From Noviherbaspirillum suwonense (GTDB taxonomy: Bacteria; Pseudomonadota; Gammaproteobacteria; Burkholderiales; Burkholderiaceae_D), in the NCBI RefSeq assembly GCF_900182955.1, contig NZ_FXUL01000021.1:1-64000 (forward strand): DNA of 64,000 bases, given 5' to 3'. The notes beneath the pieces were generated by a model that was given only the letters and a program-made list of their open reading frames with translations, did no database searches and was not told the origin of the DNA. The position numbers and the translations under genes were made by a program. Positions 26,750-35,962 of the stretch are shown here, piece after piece. How positions within the stretch are numbered: position 1 is the stretch's first letter; every line of letters begins with the position of its first letter.

Positions 26750-27247
26750 ATGAAATTTTCCACCGCCTTATCCGCCCTCCTCCTCGGTTCCCTCGCATTC
26801 CCGGTTTCCGCTTCATTCGCCCAAGTAGCCCGCCCGTTCAGCGCCAATTTCACCATCGACGAAACGCTCGGTGAAGGCCCTACCCCCGACTGCATGATGA
26901 TCGGCGTGATTTCTGGCCAGGGCAATGCCAGCCATCTCGGCCGCACGGCAATTTCCGGCACCAACTGCGTAACGCCGCCGACATCGGACACGGCGCCCGT
27001 GTTCAATTTCAGGGACGGCAGCATCATCCTGATGGCAGCCAATGGCGACACGCTAAACGGCACGTTCAGCGGTTCGTTCGTGCCGACTAGCACGCCTAAC
27101 GTGTTCACCGTCGTCGGCGGCACCTACAGCTTTAGCCGCGGAACAGGCCGGTTTACCGCGGCAACCGGTTCAGGCAAGCTGACCGGCACCCAGAACATCG
27201 TGTCGGGTAAAGGCCAGTTGCAAGCCAACGGCACGCTCAGCTACTAA
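26750..27247 (+). CDS. Exported protein of unknown function
   Basis: A 165-residue protein with a clear Sec signal peptide (MKFSTALSALLLGSLAFPVS, cleavage near FAQ-VA). The mature part is rich in Gly, Thr and Ser with alternating hydrophobics (TIDETLGEGPTPDCMMIGVI, GNGTFSG-like loops), consistent with an all-beta fold. Two Cys (PDCMM and GTNCVTPP) could form a disulfide. It resembles small secreted beta-barrel proteins of unknown role. The start at 26750 gives the signal peptide; upstream frames add a non-coding-like segment. A strong hairpin follows the stop. Confidence 0.65.
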   Translation: MKFSTALSALLLGSLAFPVSASFAQVARPFSANFTIDETLGEGPTPDCMMIGVISGQGNASHLGRTAISGTNCVTPPTSDTAPVFNFRDGSIILMAANGDTLNGTFSGSFVPTSTPNVFTVVGGTYSFSRGTGRFTAATGSGKLTGTQNIVSGKGQLQANGTLSY

Positions 27248-27272
27248 GCAACCAAGCTACTAAGCAAATCAA

Positions 27273-27295
27273 ATCCCGGAAACCATTTCCGGGAT
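27273..27295. terminator. Strong hairpin between convergent genes
   Basis: Perfect 10-bp arms atcccggaaa (27273-27282) and tttccgggat (27286-27295), loop cca. It sits between the exported protein (+, ends 27247) and the tauC-like gene (-, ends 27331), fitting a bidirectional terminator. The preceding bases contain agctactaagcaa twice. Confidence 0.6.
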
Positions 27296-27330
27296 GTAGG
27301 TGCGGCGCGGCCTATCGCCGCCGCGCCCAT

Positions 27331-28203
27331 TCAGCGCTGCATTCCCCACCGCTGCACCGTCACCCGCTCGATGGTGCGAAACACCGCGTTCTCCACCAGC
27401 AGCCCGATCAGGATGACCAGCGCCAGGCCGGCAAACACCTTGTCGGTATAAAGCTCGTTGCGGTTCTGGAAAATGTACCAGCCAAGCCCGCCCTTGCCTG
27501 ACGTGGCGCCAAACACCAGCTCGGCCGCGATCAGGGTGCGCCATGCGAATGCCCAGCCGATCTTGAGACCCGACACGATGGCCGGCAGCGCGGCCGGCAC
27601 CAGTATCTGCAGCACCAGGCGCAGCCCGCCCAGGCCGTAATTGCGGCCGGCCATGCGCAGCGTCTCCGGCACGCCGCGGAATCCCGCGTAGGTATTGAGC
27701 GCCAGCGGCCACAGCACCGAATGCACGATGACGAAGATCAGGCTGAAGCGGCCCAGCCCGAACCACAGCAGCGCCAGCGGCAGCAGGGCGATCGCGGGAA
27801 GCGGGTTGAACATCGAGGTCAGCGTTTCCAGCAGGTCGCGGCCGATGCGGGTCGATATCGCCAGCGAGGTCAGCACGAACGCCAGGGCCACGCCTGCCGC
27901 ATACCCCTGCAGCAGCACGCCCATCGACGTGGCGACATTGCCGGGCAATTCGCCGCTGGCCACGCCCTCCCACAGCGCGCGCATGGTCTGCAGGAAGGTC
28001 GGCAGCAGCAGGTCGTTATTCTGCCAGCGGGCCGCCGCTTCCCACAGCAGCGCCAGCGCCGCCAGCAGCAGGCCCTTCCTGAGCCAGCCATGCTGCCATA
28101 CCCGTTCCCATCCCTTCAGCGGCCGTTCCAGCGCCACGTCGCGCAATGGCTCCGGCGGGCGCTCATACTCGCTGCGGACGGGCGGCTCCAGGATGGCGCT
28201 CAT
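27331..28203 (-). CDS. tauC: ABC permease, taurine/sulfonate type
   Basis: A 290-residue inner-membrane permease with about six helices and the BPD_transp_1 EAA-type loop (about 190-225, ILVPAALPAIVSGLKIGWAF). It belongs to the NitT/TauT group that takes up nitrate, sulfonates and taurine. It is the last gene of tauD-tauA-tauB-tauC and overlaps tauB by 4 bp. With TauAB it would import a sulfonate substrate whose identity (taurine versus another sulfonate) is inferred only from the neighbouring TauD-like dioxygenase. Confidence 0.87.
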   Translation of the reverse strand: MSAILEPPVRSEYERPPEPLRDVALERPLKGWERVWQHGWLRKGLLLAALALLWEAAARWQNNDLLLPTFLQTMRALWEGVASGELPGNVATSMGVLLQGYAAGVALAFVLTSLAISTRIGRDLLETLTSMFNPLPAIALLPLALLWFGLGRFSLIFVIVHSVLWPLALNTYAGFRGVPETLRMAGRNYGLGGLRLVLQILVPAALPAIVSGLKIGWAFAWRTLIAAELVFGATSGKGGLGWYIFQNRNELYTDKVFAGLALVILIGLLVENAVFRTIERVTVQRWGMQR

Positions 28204-29057
28204 GATGCGGCGCTCCGGTGCAGCGCCTGAACCGCCGGCGCGGCGGCGGCCTCGTCGAACAACATGCCGTGGATGCGCTGAGTGGCCCGCTGGAAGGCGT
28301 CGCTGCCCGCGCTATGCAGGTTGAACTGGTGGCTGTTGAGTTCGGCGCGGACCTGGCCGGGGTGCGGCGACAGCAGCAGGATACGGTTGCCCACCACCAG
28401 CGCCTCCTCGATCGAATGCGTGACGAACAGCAGCGTGAAGCGCAGTTCCTCCCACAGCAGCTGCAGCTCCTCCTGCATCTTGCGGCGGGTCAGCGCGTCA
28501 AGTGCGGCGAACGGCTCGTCCATCAGCAGCACCTCGGGCTGCATGGCCAGCGCCCGCGCGATCGCCACCCGCTGCTTCATGCCGCCGGACAGCGTATGCG
28601 GATACGCGTCGGCGAACGGCGCGAGTCCGACCTTTTCCAGCCAGTGCAGCGCACGGGCCTCGGCATCGCGCCGGCCCAGCCGGCGGCTCGCCAGCAGCGG
28701 GAACATCACGTTTTCCCTGACCGTCTTCCATGGCGGCAGCTGGTCGAATTCCTGGAACACCACGACCCGGTCCGGTCCGGGGCCGCTCACCGTTTCACCA
28801 TTCAGCGCAATACGGCCTTCCACCGGCGCGATGAAGCCGGCAGCCGCCTTGAGCAGCGAAGACTTGCCGCAGCCGGACGGTCCCAGCAGCACGAAGCGGT
28901 CGCCGCGGTGCACGTCGAAGCTGACGCGGTGCGTGGCGCGCACGGTGCGCGCGGCGCTGCGGTATTCCAGCGACACGTCCTGCACCTGCAGCAGCGGCTC
29001 CGGCAGGCCGGCGTGCGAACCGACGACCTGCAGCGATTGCGGCTTGCGCGTATTCAT
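28200..29057 (-). CDS. tauB: ABC ATPase, taurine/sulfonate type
   Basis: A 285-residue cytoplasmic ATPase: Walker A GPSGCGKSS (about 58-66), signature LSGGMKQR, Walker B VLLMDEPFAALD and the H-loop VTHSIEEAL. It powers the TauC permease. The start at 29057 shares one base with the tauA stop (TGATG), so translation is coupled. Motifs are intact. It is the taurine/sulfonate-like ATPase of the NitT/TauT group; the E. coli homologue is TauB. Confidence 0.9.
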   Translation of the reverse strand: MNTRKPQSLQVVGSHAGLPEPLLQVQDVSLEYRSAARTVRATHRVSFDVHRGDRFVLLGPSGCGKSSLLKAAAGFIAPVEGRIALNGETVSGPGPDRVVVFQEFDQLPPWKTVRENVMFPLLASRRLGRRDAEARALHWLEKVGLAPFADAYPHTLSGGMKQRVAIARALAMQPEVLLMDEPFAALDALTRRKMQEELQLLWEELRFTLLFVTHSIEEALVVGNRILLLSPHPGQVRAELNSHQFNLHSAGSDAFQRATQRIHGMLFDEAAAAPAVQALHRSAAS

Positions 29058-30103
29058 CAGCTGCCTCCCGCGGTGACCGGGTCGTCGAAGAAATAGTCTT
29101 TCCAGCTTTCCGGCTTGTTCCTGATCGCGCCGACCCTGTGCAGGAACTGCGCCAGGCCCAGCGTGTTCTGCGGCGCCACCTTGAACTCGACTTGCGGGCT
29201 CTTGATGATGGACAGCAGCAGCGCACGGTCGAGATTGCTCTTGTTGATCTTCAGGTAGATGTCGGCTGCCGCCTCCGGGTTGGCCTTGATGAACTGCGCT
29301 GCTTCCGCCAGCGCCGCCGTGAAAGCGCGATAGGTCTTCGGATTGTCGTTGCGGAATTTCTCGGTCGCATACAGCACGGTCGCCGAACTGGGTCCGCCCT
29401 GCACTTCATACGAGTTCAGCACGATATGGGCCTGTTTGTTCTGCGCGAGCTCCTGGTCCTGGTAGGGCGGGTTGCCGAAGTGCGCATTGATCTCGGTGCC
29501 GCCGGCGATCACCGCAGCTGCCGCGTCGGGATGCGGCACCGCCTGGGTCAGCTTGTCGAAGCGGTTGAACGCCTTCTCGCCAAACTGCCTGGCCGCGGCC
29601 ATCTGCAGGATGCGGGCCTGCACCGACACCGTCACCGCCGGCAGCGCGATCCTGTCTTTCTCGCTGAAGTCTGCGATGGTCTTCACGTTGGGATTGTTGC
29701 TGACCAGGTAGTACGGGTAATTGCCCAGCGAGGCCACGCCCTTCACGTTCTGCCTGCCCCGGGTGCGGTCCCAGATCGTCAGCAGCGGCCCGACGCCGGC
29801 GCCGGCAATGTCGATCGCGCCCGACAGCAGCGCGTCGTTGACCGCGGCGCCGCCGGACAGCTTGGTCCATTCGACCTGGATGTCCAGGCCATCCTTCCTG
29901 CCCTGCTTTTCCACCAGTTTCTGTTCCTGCGCGACGTTGAGCAGCAGGTAAACAACGCCAAACTGTTCCGCAACGCGGATCTTGCCCTCGGCGTGCGCGG
30001 GCACGGCCATCGCCATGCAGGCGCCGGCGACAAGGGCGCTGCCGATCAGTGTGGACAGGGTGGGAAGTGCGTGGCGGCGTGGACGGGGGTTTTGCAATGG
30101 CAT
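29057..30103 (-). CDS. tauA: ABC substrate-binding protein, sulfonate/taurine type
   Basis: A 348-residue periplasmic binding protein with an N-terminal signal (hydrophobic about 18-36, cleavage near AHA-EG). It has the NMT1/SsuA-type fold: GKIRVAEQFGVVYLLLNVAQ, SGGAAVNDALLSGAIDIAGAG and later VKGVASLGN. It delivers substrate to TauB-TauC. In the tau/ssu family this is an SsuA-like periplasmic protein; next to TauD-like dioxygenase, taurine or another sulfonate is the likely ligand. tauD begins 46 bp upstream in the same direction. The symbol is assigned by context. Confidence 0.8.
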   Translation of the reverse strand: MPLQNPRPRRHALPTLSTLIGSALVAGACMAMAVPAHAEGKIRVAEQFGVVYLLLNVAQEQKLVEKQGRKDGLDIQVEWTKLSGGAAVNDALLSGAIDIAGAGVGPLLTIWDRTRGRQNVKGVASLGNYPYYLVSNNPNVKTIADFSEKDRIALPAVTVSVQARILQMAAARQFGEKAFNRFDKLTQAVPHPDAAAAVIAGGTEINAHFGNPPYQDQELAQNKQAHIVLNSYEVQGGPSSATVLYATEKFRNDNPKTYRAFTAALAEAAQFIKANPEAAADIYLKINKSNLDRALLLSIIKSPQVEFKVAPQNTLGLAQFLHRVGAIRNKPESWKDYFFDDPVTAGGS

Positions 30104-30149
30104 CGTGGTTCCTGGTTACATGTGTTCGGATCAGGTTCTGACAGGCGGC

Positions 30150-31031
30150 TCAGTAAGGCGCGTCGCCTTCTATCGTGGTGCGGTACAGCTTGCGGCGGCA
30201 GTGTTCCGGGCAGCCGGCGGCAAGATGCATCAGCGAGCGGTTATCCCAGAACACCATGTCATGCGGCAGCCAGCGGTGACGGTAGATATGCTCTGGCCGC
30301 ACGCTGTGCGCGAACAGCCGGTCCAGCACGTCGCGGCTCTCGTCTTCCGGCAGGCCTTCGATGCGGGTGGTGAAATGCTCGCTGACGAACAGCGCGCGGC
30401 GGCCGGTCTCCGGGTGCGTGCGCACGACCGGGTGCAGCACCGGCGCCACTTCCGCAATCTGCGCGGCCGTCAGGTTGGGACGCCACGGGCTGCGCCGCTG
30501 CAGCTCGGCGTAATTGGCCAGGTAGCTATGCTCGGCTTTCCTGCCTTCGACGATGCGTTTCAACTCGAGAGGCAGCGTGTCCCATGCCAGGTGCATGTTG
30601 GCAAACAGCGTGTCGCCGCCCTCCTCCGGCAGTTCCTGCGCATGCAGCATCGAGCCGAGGCTGGGATGCTCCTTGTAAGACAGGTCGGAATGCCATAACT
30701 GGCCTGCGTCGCCCAGGCCAATCGGCTTTCCATCTTCCCTGATGTTCGAGACGATCAGGATCTCGGGATTGCTGGCAAGCTGGAACTGGCGCAGCACGTG
30801 GATCTGCAGCGGACCGAAGCGGCGGCTGAACGCCACCTGCTGGGACGGCGTGATGCGCTGGTCGCGAAACACCAGCACATGGTGATCGAGGTGCGCCCGA
30901 TGGATGCGCGCGAATGCGACATCGTCGACCGGACGCGTGAGGTCCAGCCCGATGATCTCGGCGCCCAGCGGCGCTTCGAACGGGACGACCTCGAATTGGC
31001 TTTCAACAGCCTGGGCAATGACAGCGGACAT
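30150..31031 (-). CDS. tauD: TauD-like Fe(II)/2-oxoglutarate dioxygenase
   Basis: A 293-residue enzyme of the TauD/TfdA family. The iron triad is His114 and Asp116 in LWHSDLSYKEHP and the distal His in SLMHLA; the 2-oxoglutarate Arg is in RKLYRTTIEGD. TauD breaks taurine to sulfite and aminoacetaldehyde under sulfur limitation; related enzymes act on other sulfonates or on herbicides. Adjacency to tauABC and the ssu operon supports the sulfonate role. The start at 31031 is the first Met giving the full domain; 34 extra upstream residues would be an artefact. The exact substrate is inferred. Confidence 0.85.
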   Translation of the reverse strand: MSAVIAQAVESQFEVVPFEAPLGAEIIGLDLTRPVDDVAFARIHRAHLDHHVLVFRDQRITPSQQVAFSRRFGPLQIHVLRQFQLASNPEILIVSNIREDGKPIGLGDAGQLWHSDLSYKEHPSLGSMLHAQELPEEGGDTLFANMHLAWDTLPLELKRIVEGRKAEHSYLANYAELQRRSPWRPNLTAAQIAEVAPVLHPVVRTHPETGRRALFVSEHFTTRIEGLPEDESRDVLDRLFAHSVRPEHIYRHRWLPHDMVFWDNRSLMHLAAGCPEHCRRKLYRTTIEGDAPY

Positions 31032-31474
31032 GGTTGGGCTTCCCGTGTGACATGGAAAAGGAAGACCAGTGTATGGGCTGGATGGCAAGGCTGGAACGAA
31101 GCATATCGAGGATCGATATGCGTTTTCTAACAATGGCGATCGGCATGAACGCCCGGCTTTGCGGCGATGCCGACAAGCGGGCGCGCCATCGCGTTATACG
31201 AATCCCAGGTCATCGCGTACCGGGTGAAATCAATGATTCCGATTCGTCATCGCAGCTCGTAGGGTGTAATAAGCAAAGCGCATTACGCCAGTCGTTGCGA
31301 ACACATGATCGTCGTTGATTGGCCAGTGGTGTAATGCGCTTGCGCTTATTACACCCTACGGATTTTCATGGCGCATTGTGAAGCGGGATTAATATCGAGC
31401 ATCGCTGCAGACCTTCGAAGCATCGCGTCGGACGGCGCGCTGCCCCTATCGTTACAGGCGCACTCTGCGCGGCC
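31032..31474. other. Intergenic gap between tauD and ssuB, 443 bp
   Basis: Contains the promoter region of the tau genes, the long inverted repeat at 31258-31360, and the 3' flank of ssuB. No gene is seen. A CysB/Cbl-type site is expected here from the pathway but I cannot point to one. Confidence 0.5.
31258..31360. repeat. Long imperfect inverted repeat (dispersed palindrome type)
   Basis: The left arm (31258-31286) begins cgtagggtgtaataagc and ends agcgcattac; the right arm (31331-31360) is its reverse complement except for a one-base length difference. The spacer is 44 bp. The TAGGGTGTAATAAGCG type is a common dispersed palindromic repeat in proteobacteria. There is no ORF inside; a mobile MITE-like origin is possible. 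Confidence 0.8.
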
Positions 31475-32236
31475 TCACGCGGGCTGCAGCACCCGCGACA
31501 GGATGTCCTCTTCCAGCTTGGCGAACAGCGGATTGCCGCGTGAGCGCGGGCGCGGCAGGTCTATCCTGCAGTCCATGCTGATCTCGCCGTCCTCGATCAG
31601 CACCACGCGGTCGGCCAGCGCCACGGCCTCCTGCACATCGTGGGTCACGAGCAGCGCGGTGAAGCCGCGCGATCGCCACAGCCGCTCGATCACCTGCTGC
31701 ATCTCGATACGGGTCAGCGCATCGAGCGCGCCCAGCGGCTCGTCCAGCAGCAGCAGTTGGGGGTCGTGCACCAGCGCACGGGCCAGCGCCACCCGCTGGC
31801 GCTGGCCGCCGGACAGGACCGACGGCCAGTCGTGCGCCCGGTCTTCCAGCCCGACCTGCTGCAGCACCGGGCGCACATCGACATGGCGCGACAAGCCCAA
31901 GGCCACGTTGTCGGCGACATTCTTCCACGGCAGCAGGCGGGAATCCTGAAACATCACGCGCGTCTCCGGCAGCGCCGTGCCGTCGCCGAACCGCACCGCG
32001 CCCGCGGCAGGCGTTTCCAGCGCCGCGATCAGGCGCAGCAGCGTGCTCTTGCCGCAGCCGCTGCGCCCGACCACCGCGACGAATTCTCCTGCGGCCAGCG
32101 TCAGGTCGATCCCGCGCAGCACCTGGCGGGCGCCATAGGATTTGCCCAGCCCCTGAACGCTGACAGCGATGCCGCGTCGCGCTGCGTCGGCGCCAGCCTG
32201 TCCTTCCTGCATTGTCTGCATCGTGTGTTCCTTCAT
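31475..32236 (-). CDS. ssuB: Aliphatic sulfonate ABC ATPase
   Basis: A 253-residue ATPase: Walker [10 protein letters not shown] (about 58-66), Q-loop [10 protein letters not shown], signature LSGGQRQR, Walker [13 protein letters not shown], and H-loop LVTHDVQEA. It is the last gene of ssuADCB and energises SsuC. I chose the ATG at 32236, which overlaps the ssuC stop by 4 bp; a Met five residues later is also possible. The N-terminus before GLGKSYG is an extra 25 residues of low conservation. Confidence 0.9.
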   Translation of the reverse strand: MKEHTMQTMQEGQAGADAARRGIAVSVQGLGKSYGARQVLRGIDLTLAAGEFVAVVGRSGCGKSTLLRLIAALETPAAGAVRFGDGTALPETRVMFQDSRLLPWKNVADNVALGLSRHVDVRPVLQQVGLEDRAHDWPSVLSGGQRQRVALARALVHDPQLLLLDEPLGALDALTRIEMQQVIERLWRSRGFTALLVTHDVQEAVALADRVVLIEDGEISMDCRIDLPRPRSRGNPLFAKLEEDILSRVLQPA

Positions 32237-33069
32237 GATCGGTTGCCGTGCTGGTAGCCGGGATGCCAGCGCAGCCAGTAACGCTCCATCCCGCGCGACA
32301 GGATGTCGGCCAGCTTGCCCAGCAGCGCATACAGCAGGATGCCGACCAGCACCACGTCGGTCTGGAGGAATTCGCGGGCATTCATCGTCATGTAGCCGAT
32401 GCCGGATTGCGCCGATATCGTTTCGGCCACGATCAGCAGCACCCAGACCAGGCCCAGCGAAAACCGCACGCCGACCAGGATGGAAGGCAGCGCCCCGGGC
32501 AGGATCACGTCGCGGTAGAGCGGCCAGCCCGACAGGCCGTAGCTGCGCGCCATTTCGACCAGGCCCTTGTCGACCGAGCGTATGCCATGGAAGGTGTTGA
32601 GGTAGACCGGGAAGAACACGCCGATCGCGACCAGGAACAGCTTGGCTGTCTCGTCGATCCCGAACCACAGGATGACCAGCGGGATCAGCGCGAGCGCGGG
32701 GATGTTGCGCACCATCTGCAGCGTCGTGTCCAGCAGCGTCTCGGCGCTGCGGAACGTGCCGGTCAGCAGGCCCAGCAGCAGGCCCAGGCCGCCGCCGACG
32801 ACGAAGCCATAGATGGCGCGGCCCAGGCTCACGCCGACATGGCGGGCCAGCTCGCCCGACTGCGCCAGCGTCACGAACGCGCGCAGGACCGCCATCGGCT
32901 CCGGCAGCACGCGGCTGGACAGCCAGCCGAACTGGCTTGCGGCCTGCCATGCGCAAAGCAGCAGCGCCGGCACCGCCCACGGCGCCAGCGGCTTGAGCCA
33001 GGCGGCGCCTGACGGCAGCCGGCCTTGCTTGCGACGGACCAGGGCCGCAGGGGCAGGATAGGCGCTCAT
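32233..33069 (-). CDS. ssuC: Aliphatic sulfonate ABC permease
   Basis: A 278-residue permease with about six helices and the EAA loop (about 175-205, [20 protein letters not shown]). NitT/TauT group, SsuC type. It forms the membrane pore for sulfonates with SsuB and SsuA. It is 10 bp after ssuD and overlaps ssuB by 4 bp, as expected in ssuDCB order. Domain and context are consistent. Confidence 0.9.
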   Translation of the reverse strand: MSAYPAPAALVRRKQGRLPSGAAWLKPLAPWAVPALLLCAWQAASQFGWLSSRVLPEPMAVLRAFVTLAQSGELARHVGVSLGRAIYGFVVGGGLGLLLGLLTGTFRSAETLLDTTLQMVRNIPALALIPLVILWFGIDETAKLFLVAIGVFFPVYLNTFHGIRSVDKGLVEMARSYGLSGWPLYRDVILPGALPSILVGVRFSLGLVWVLLIVAETISAQSGIGYMTMNAREFLQTDVVLVGILLYALLGKLADILSRGMERYWLRWHPGYQHGNRS

Positions 33070-33079
33070 CGCGGCTTCC

Positions 33080-34234
33080 TCAGCTCTGCGACGCTTTGGG
33101 ATACAGCCCGTTGGCGACCACTTCGCCGAACGGGCCCGACAGGTTCTGGTCGTTCACCGCGGCCCTGCCTTTGCCCAGCAGCGGGAACACCAGCTCGGCG
33201 AACCGGTAGGACTCCTCCAGGTGCGGGTAGCCGGACAGGATGAAGGTCTCGATGCCCAGCTCCTGGTATTCGCGCATCCGCGCGGCGACGGTTTCCGGGT
33301 CGCCGACCAGCGCGGTGCCTGCGCCGCCGCGCACCAGGCCGACGCCGGCCCAAAGGTTGGGCGAGACTTCCAGCTTGTCCCGGCGGCCGCCGTGCAGCGC
33401 GCTCATGCGGCGCTGGCCCTCGGAATCCATCTTTGAAAACGCCGCCTGCGCGCGGGCGATCACATCGTCGTCGACATGGCTGATCAGCTCCTCGGCGGCC
33501 TTCCAGGCGGCCTCGCTGGTTTCCCGCACGATCACATGCAGGCGTATGCCAAAGCGCAGCGTCCGGCCGTGGCTCGCTGCGCGGGCACGGATGTCGGCAA
33601 TCTTTTCCGCCACCGCGGCCGGCGGTTCGCCCCAGGTCAGGTAGACGTCGACCTGCTCGGCGGCCAGCGCATGCGCGGCTTCCGACGAGCCGCCGAAATA
33701 CAGCGGCGGATAAGGCTTCTGCACCGGCGGGTACAGCGTCTTGGCGCCCTTGACGGTAATGTGCTTGCCCTCGAAGTCGAAGCCCTGCGCGCCGCCCTCG
33801 CCGGCCAGCGACGCCCGCCAGATGCGCAGGAACTCATCCGATATTTCATAGCGGGTCGCGTGGTCCGCATGCAGGCCGTCGGCCAGCATCTCGGCCTCGT
33901 CGCCGCCGGTGACGACATTGATCAGGAGCCTGCCGTTGGACAGGCGGTCGAAGGTCGACGCCATCCGCACCGCCAGGCCCGGCGTGGACAGCCCGGGGCG
34001 CACGGCCACCAGGAATTTGAGCCGGCGGGTTTCGCCGATCAGGCTGGACGCGACCACCCAGGCGTCTTCACAGGAACGGCCGGTGGGCAGCAGCACGCCT
34101 TCATAGCCCAGCGTGTCGGCCGCCACCGCGACCTGGCGCAGGTAGTCATGGTCGACCGGACGCGCGCCCTGCGTGGTGCCGAGGTAACGGCTGTCGCCGT
34201 GGGTAGGGAGGAACCAGAAAATATTGGGAGTCAT
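33080..34234 (-). CDS. ssuD: FMNH2-dependent alkanesulfonate monooxygenase
   Basis: A 384-residue TIM-barrel enzyme of the luciferase-like family. It splits C-S bonds of alkanesulfonates, using reduced FMN and O2, to give aldehyde and sulfite. It starts [19 protein letters not shown], close to SsuD, and keeps the conserved GRSCEDAW and [20 protein letters not shown] stretches. The length equals E. coli SsuD (381). It needs FMNH2 from SsuE, encoded upstream in the same operon. It begins 9 bp after ssuA. Confidence 0.95.
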   Translation of the reverse strand: MTPNIFWFLPTHGDSRYLGTTQGARPVDHDYLRQVAVAADTLGYEGVLLPTGRSCEDAWVVASSLIGETRRLKFLVAVRPGLSTPGLAVRMASTFDRLSNGRLLINVVTGGDEAEMLADGLHADHATRYEISDEFLRIWRASLAGEGGAQGFDFEGKHITVKGAKTLYPPVQKPYPPLYFGGSSEAAHALAAEQVDVYLTWGEPPAAVAEKIADIRARAASHGRTLRFGIRLHVIVRETSEAAWKAAEELISHVDDDVIARAQAAFSKMDSEGQRRMSALHGGRRDKLEVSPNLWAGVGLVRGGAGTALVGDPETVAARMREYQELGIETFILSGYPHLEESYRFAELVFPLLGKGRAAVNDQNLSGPFGEVVANGLYPKASQS

Positions 34235-34243
34235 GTGGCTGTC

Positions 34244-35239
34244 CTATTTGCTTGATTGCGCAGCCACGGGCCGCCAGACGATATCGGCGACGCGCAGCGG
34301 CTTGGGAATCAGTTTGAGTTTGAAGAACGTGTCGGCGATGCGCTGCTGTTCCTGGATGACGGCGGCCGTCACCGGCTTGACGCCGTAGGCGTAGCGTTCC
34401 ACCGCGAGGTCGACCGTGCCGGCGTCCAGGCCGGTCTGCGCGGACAGCACCGCGGCCGCCTCCTTCGGATTGGCCAGGCCCCATTCGTCCACCCGGGCCA
34501 GTTCCTCGATCAGCACCTGCACGATATCGGCATGCCGGTCGGCATACGGGCGGGACGCCAGGTAGAACTGGTGGTTCGAGACCAGCCCGGTGCCGTCGGC
34601 CAGGACGCGCGCGCCGATCTGTTTTTCGGCCGCGGCCAGGAACGGGTCCCAGATTGCCCAGGCATCGACGCTGCCGCGCTCGAACGCGGCGCGCGCATCG
34701 GCCGGCGGCAGGTAGACCGGCGTGATGTCGCTGTACTGCAGCCCCGCCTTCTCGATCGCCTGCACCAGCAGGTAATGCACGTTCGATCCCTTGTTGAGGG
34801 CGACCTTTTTCCCTTTCAGGTCCGCCACCGTCTTCAGCGCCGACCCTTTCGGCACCACGATGGCTTCGGCGCGCGGCGCTGGCGGTTCGTTGGCGACGTA
34901 CACCAGGTTGGCGCCAGCGGCCTGCGCAAAGATGGGCGGCGCTTCGCCGACCGTGCCGAAGTCGATGCTGCCGACATTGAGCCCTTCCAGCAGCACCGGG
35001 CCGGCTGGAAACTCGATCCACTTCACCGTGATGCCTTGCGCCGCAAGCCGCTTGTCCAGCGTGCCGCGTCCCTTCAGCAGCGTCAGCGTCCCGTACTTCT
35101 GATAGCCGATGCGCAGCACGCCTTTTTCCTGCGCATGGGCGAGCGTGCCCAGCGAGCCGGCCAGTGCGCCTGCGGCGGCGGCCGACAGCAGCGCCAGGGT
35201 GCGGCGCTTGGCCAGACGCGATTGCTGTGTTTTGTTCAT
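34244..35239 (-). CDS. ssuA: Aliphatic sulfonate-binding periplasmic protein
   Basis: A 331-residue exported binding protein: signal peptide about 1-36 (basic start, hydrophobic AALLSAAAAGAL-type core, cleavage near AHA-QE). The mature fold is the SsuA/NMT1 type with VLRIGYQKYGTLTLLKGRG and IDFGTVGEAPPIFAQAAGA. It hands sulfonates to SsuCB. It is first of ssuADCB, 117 bp after ssuE, a gap that may hold an internal promoter. Confidence 0.9.
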   Translation of the reverse strand: MNKTQQSRLAKRRTLALLSAAAAGALAGSLGTLAHAQEKGVLRIGYQKYGTLTLLKGRGTLDKRLAAQGITVKWIEFPAGPVLLEGLNVGSIDFGTVGEAPPIFAQAAGANLVYVANEPPAPRAEAIVVPKGSALKTVADLKGKKVALNKGSNVHYLLVQAIEKAGLQYSDITPVYLPPADARAAFERGSVDAWAIWDPFLAAAEKQIGARVLADGTGLVSNHQFYLASRPYADRHADIVQVLIEELARVDEWGLANPKEAAAVLSAQTGLDAGTVDLAVERYAYGVKPVTAAVIQEQQRIADTFFKLKLIPKPLRVADIVWRPVAAQSSK

Positions 35240-35356
35240 GGTGATCCCCGATCTTGTGAAATTTGGACAAAGCGTCCCCCCGATGCGGCCACGGCGCGGC
35301 CGACATTCAAACGGCTTCAGACGGCAGGAGGGGAAACGGCGAAAAGCGGACGCTGC

Positions 35357-35938
35357 TTACGCGCTACATCGCAGCCCGGCCAGGGCGTTGGCGGGGGAAG
35401 CCGGCGGCGGCGGCAGCGGCAGCGCGTCCGACAGCAGGTCGACGCCCTCGGCGATGCGGCGGGCAATATCGGCGTCGAGCGTCAGCCCGCCCGGCTGGGT
35501 CCACACCACCTGCGCATCGGTTGCGTAAATACTGGGCAGCACATGCCGAGCGCCGAGCGCCGAGAGCACCGGCCGCAACGCATAGTCCAGCGCCAGCATG
35601 TGCGACTGGCTGCCGCCGGTGGCCAGCGGCAGCACCAGCTTGCCCTTGAGCCCGTCCTGCGGCAGCAGGTCCAGGAAAGCCTTGAGCACGCCGCTGTATG
35701 CTGCCTTGTAGACAGGCGTGGCGATCACGAGCGCATCGGCGTCGGCGACGAGCGCGCAGGCCGCGACCAGGCCGGCATGGCCGAAGTCGGCTTGCAGCAG
35801 CGCGGTGGCCGGCAGGTCCCGCACCTGCAGCTGGCGCGTCCGATGCCCTAGCAGCGCCAGTTTCTCGCCAGTGTGGTGCAGCAGCCGTGTCGAGCGCGAT
35901 GGCGCGGACGGACTGCCTGCAAGGAGCAATATGGTCAT
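35357..35938 (-). CDS. ssuE: NADPH-dependent FMN reductase
   Basis: A 193-residue flavodoxin-fold reductase that supplies FMNH2 to SsuD. Motifs: LLAGSPSAPSRSTRLL at the N-terminus (phosphate loop), DADALVIATPVYKAAYSGVL and LVLPLATGGSQSHML. These match SsuE. It is 24 bp after sbp and before ssuA in the same direction. The C-terminal Pro-rich tail (about 177-185) is an extra of no clear role. Confidence 0.92.
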   Translation of the reverse strand: MTILLLAGSPSAPSRSTRLLHHTGEKLALLGHRTRQLQVRDLPATALLQADFGHAGLVAACALVADADALVIATPVYKAAYSGVLKAFLDLLPQDGLKGKLVLPLATGGSQSHMLALDYALRPVLSALGARHVLPSIYATDAQVVWTQPGGLTLDADIARRIAEGVDLLSDALPLPPPPASPANALAGLRCSA

Positions 35939-35962
35939 GTCGGTTCCGCGATCGTCAACGGA

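Noticed and set aside
27239-27263. Direct repeat agctactaagcaa at the end of the exported protein gene
   Set aside because: A short duplication around the stop codon with no further copies; recorded only as local slippage.
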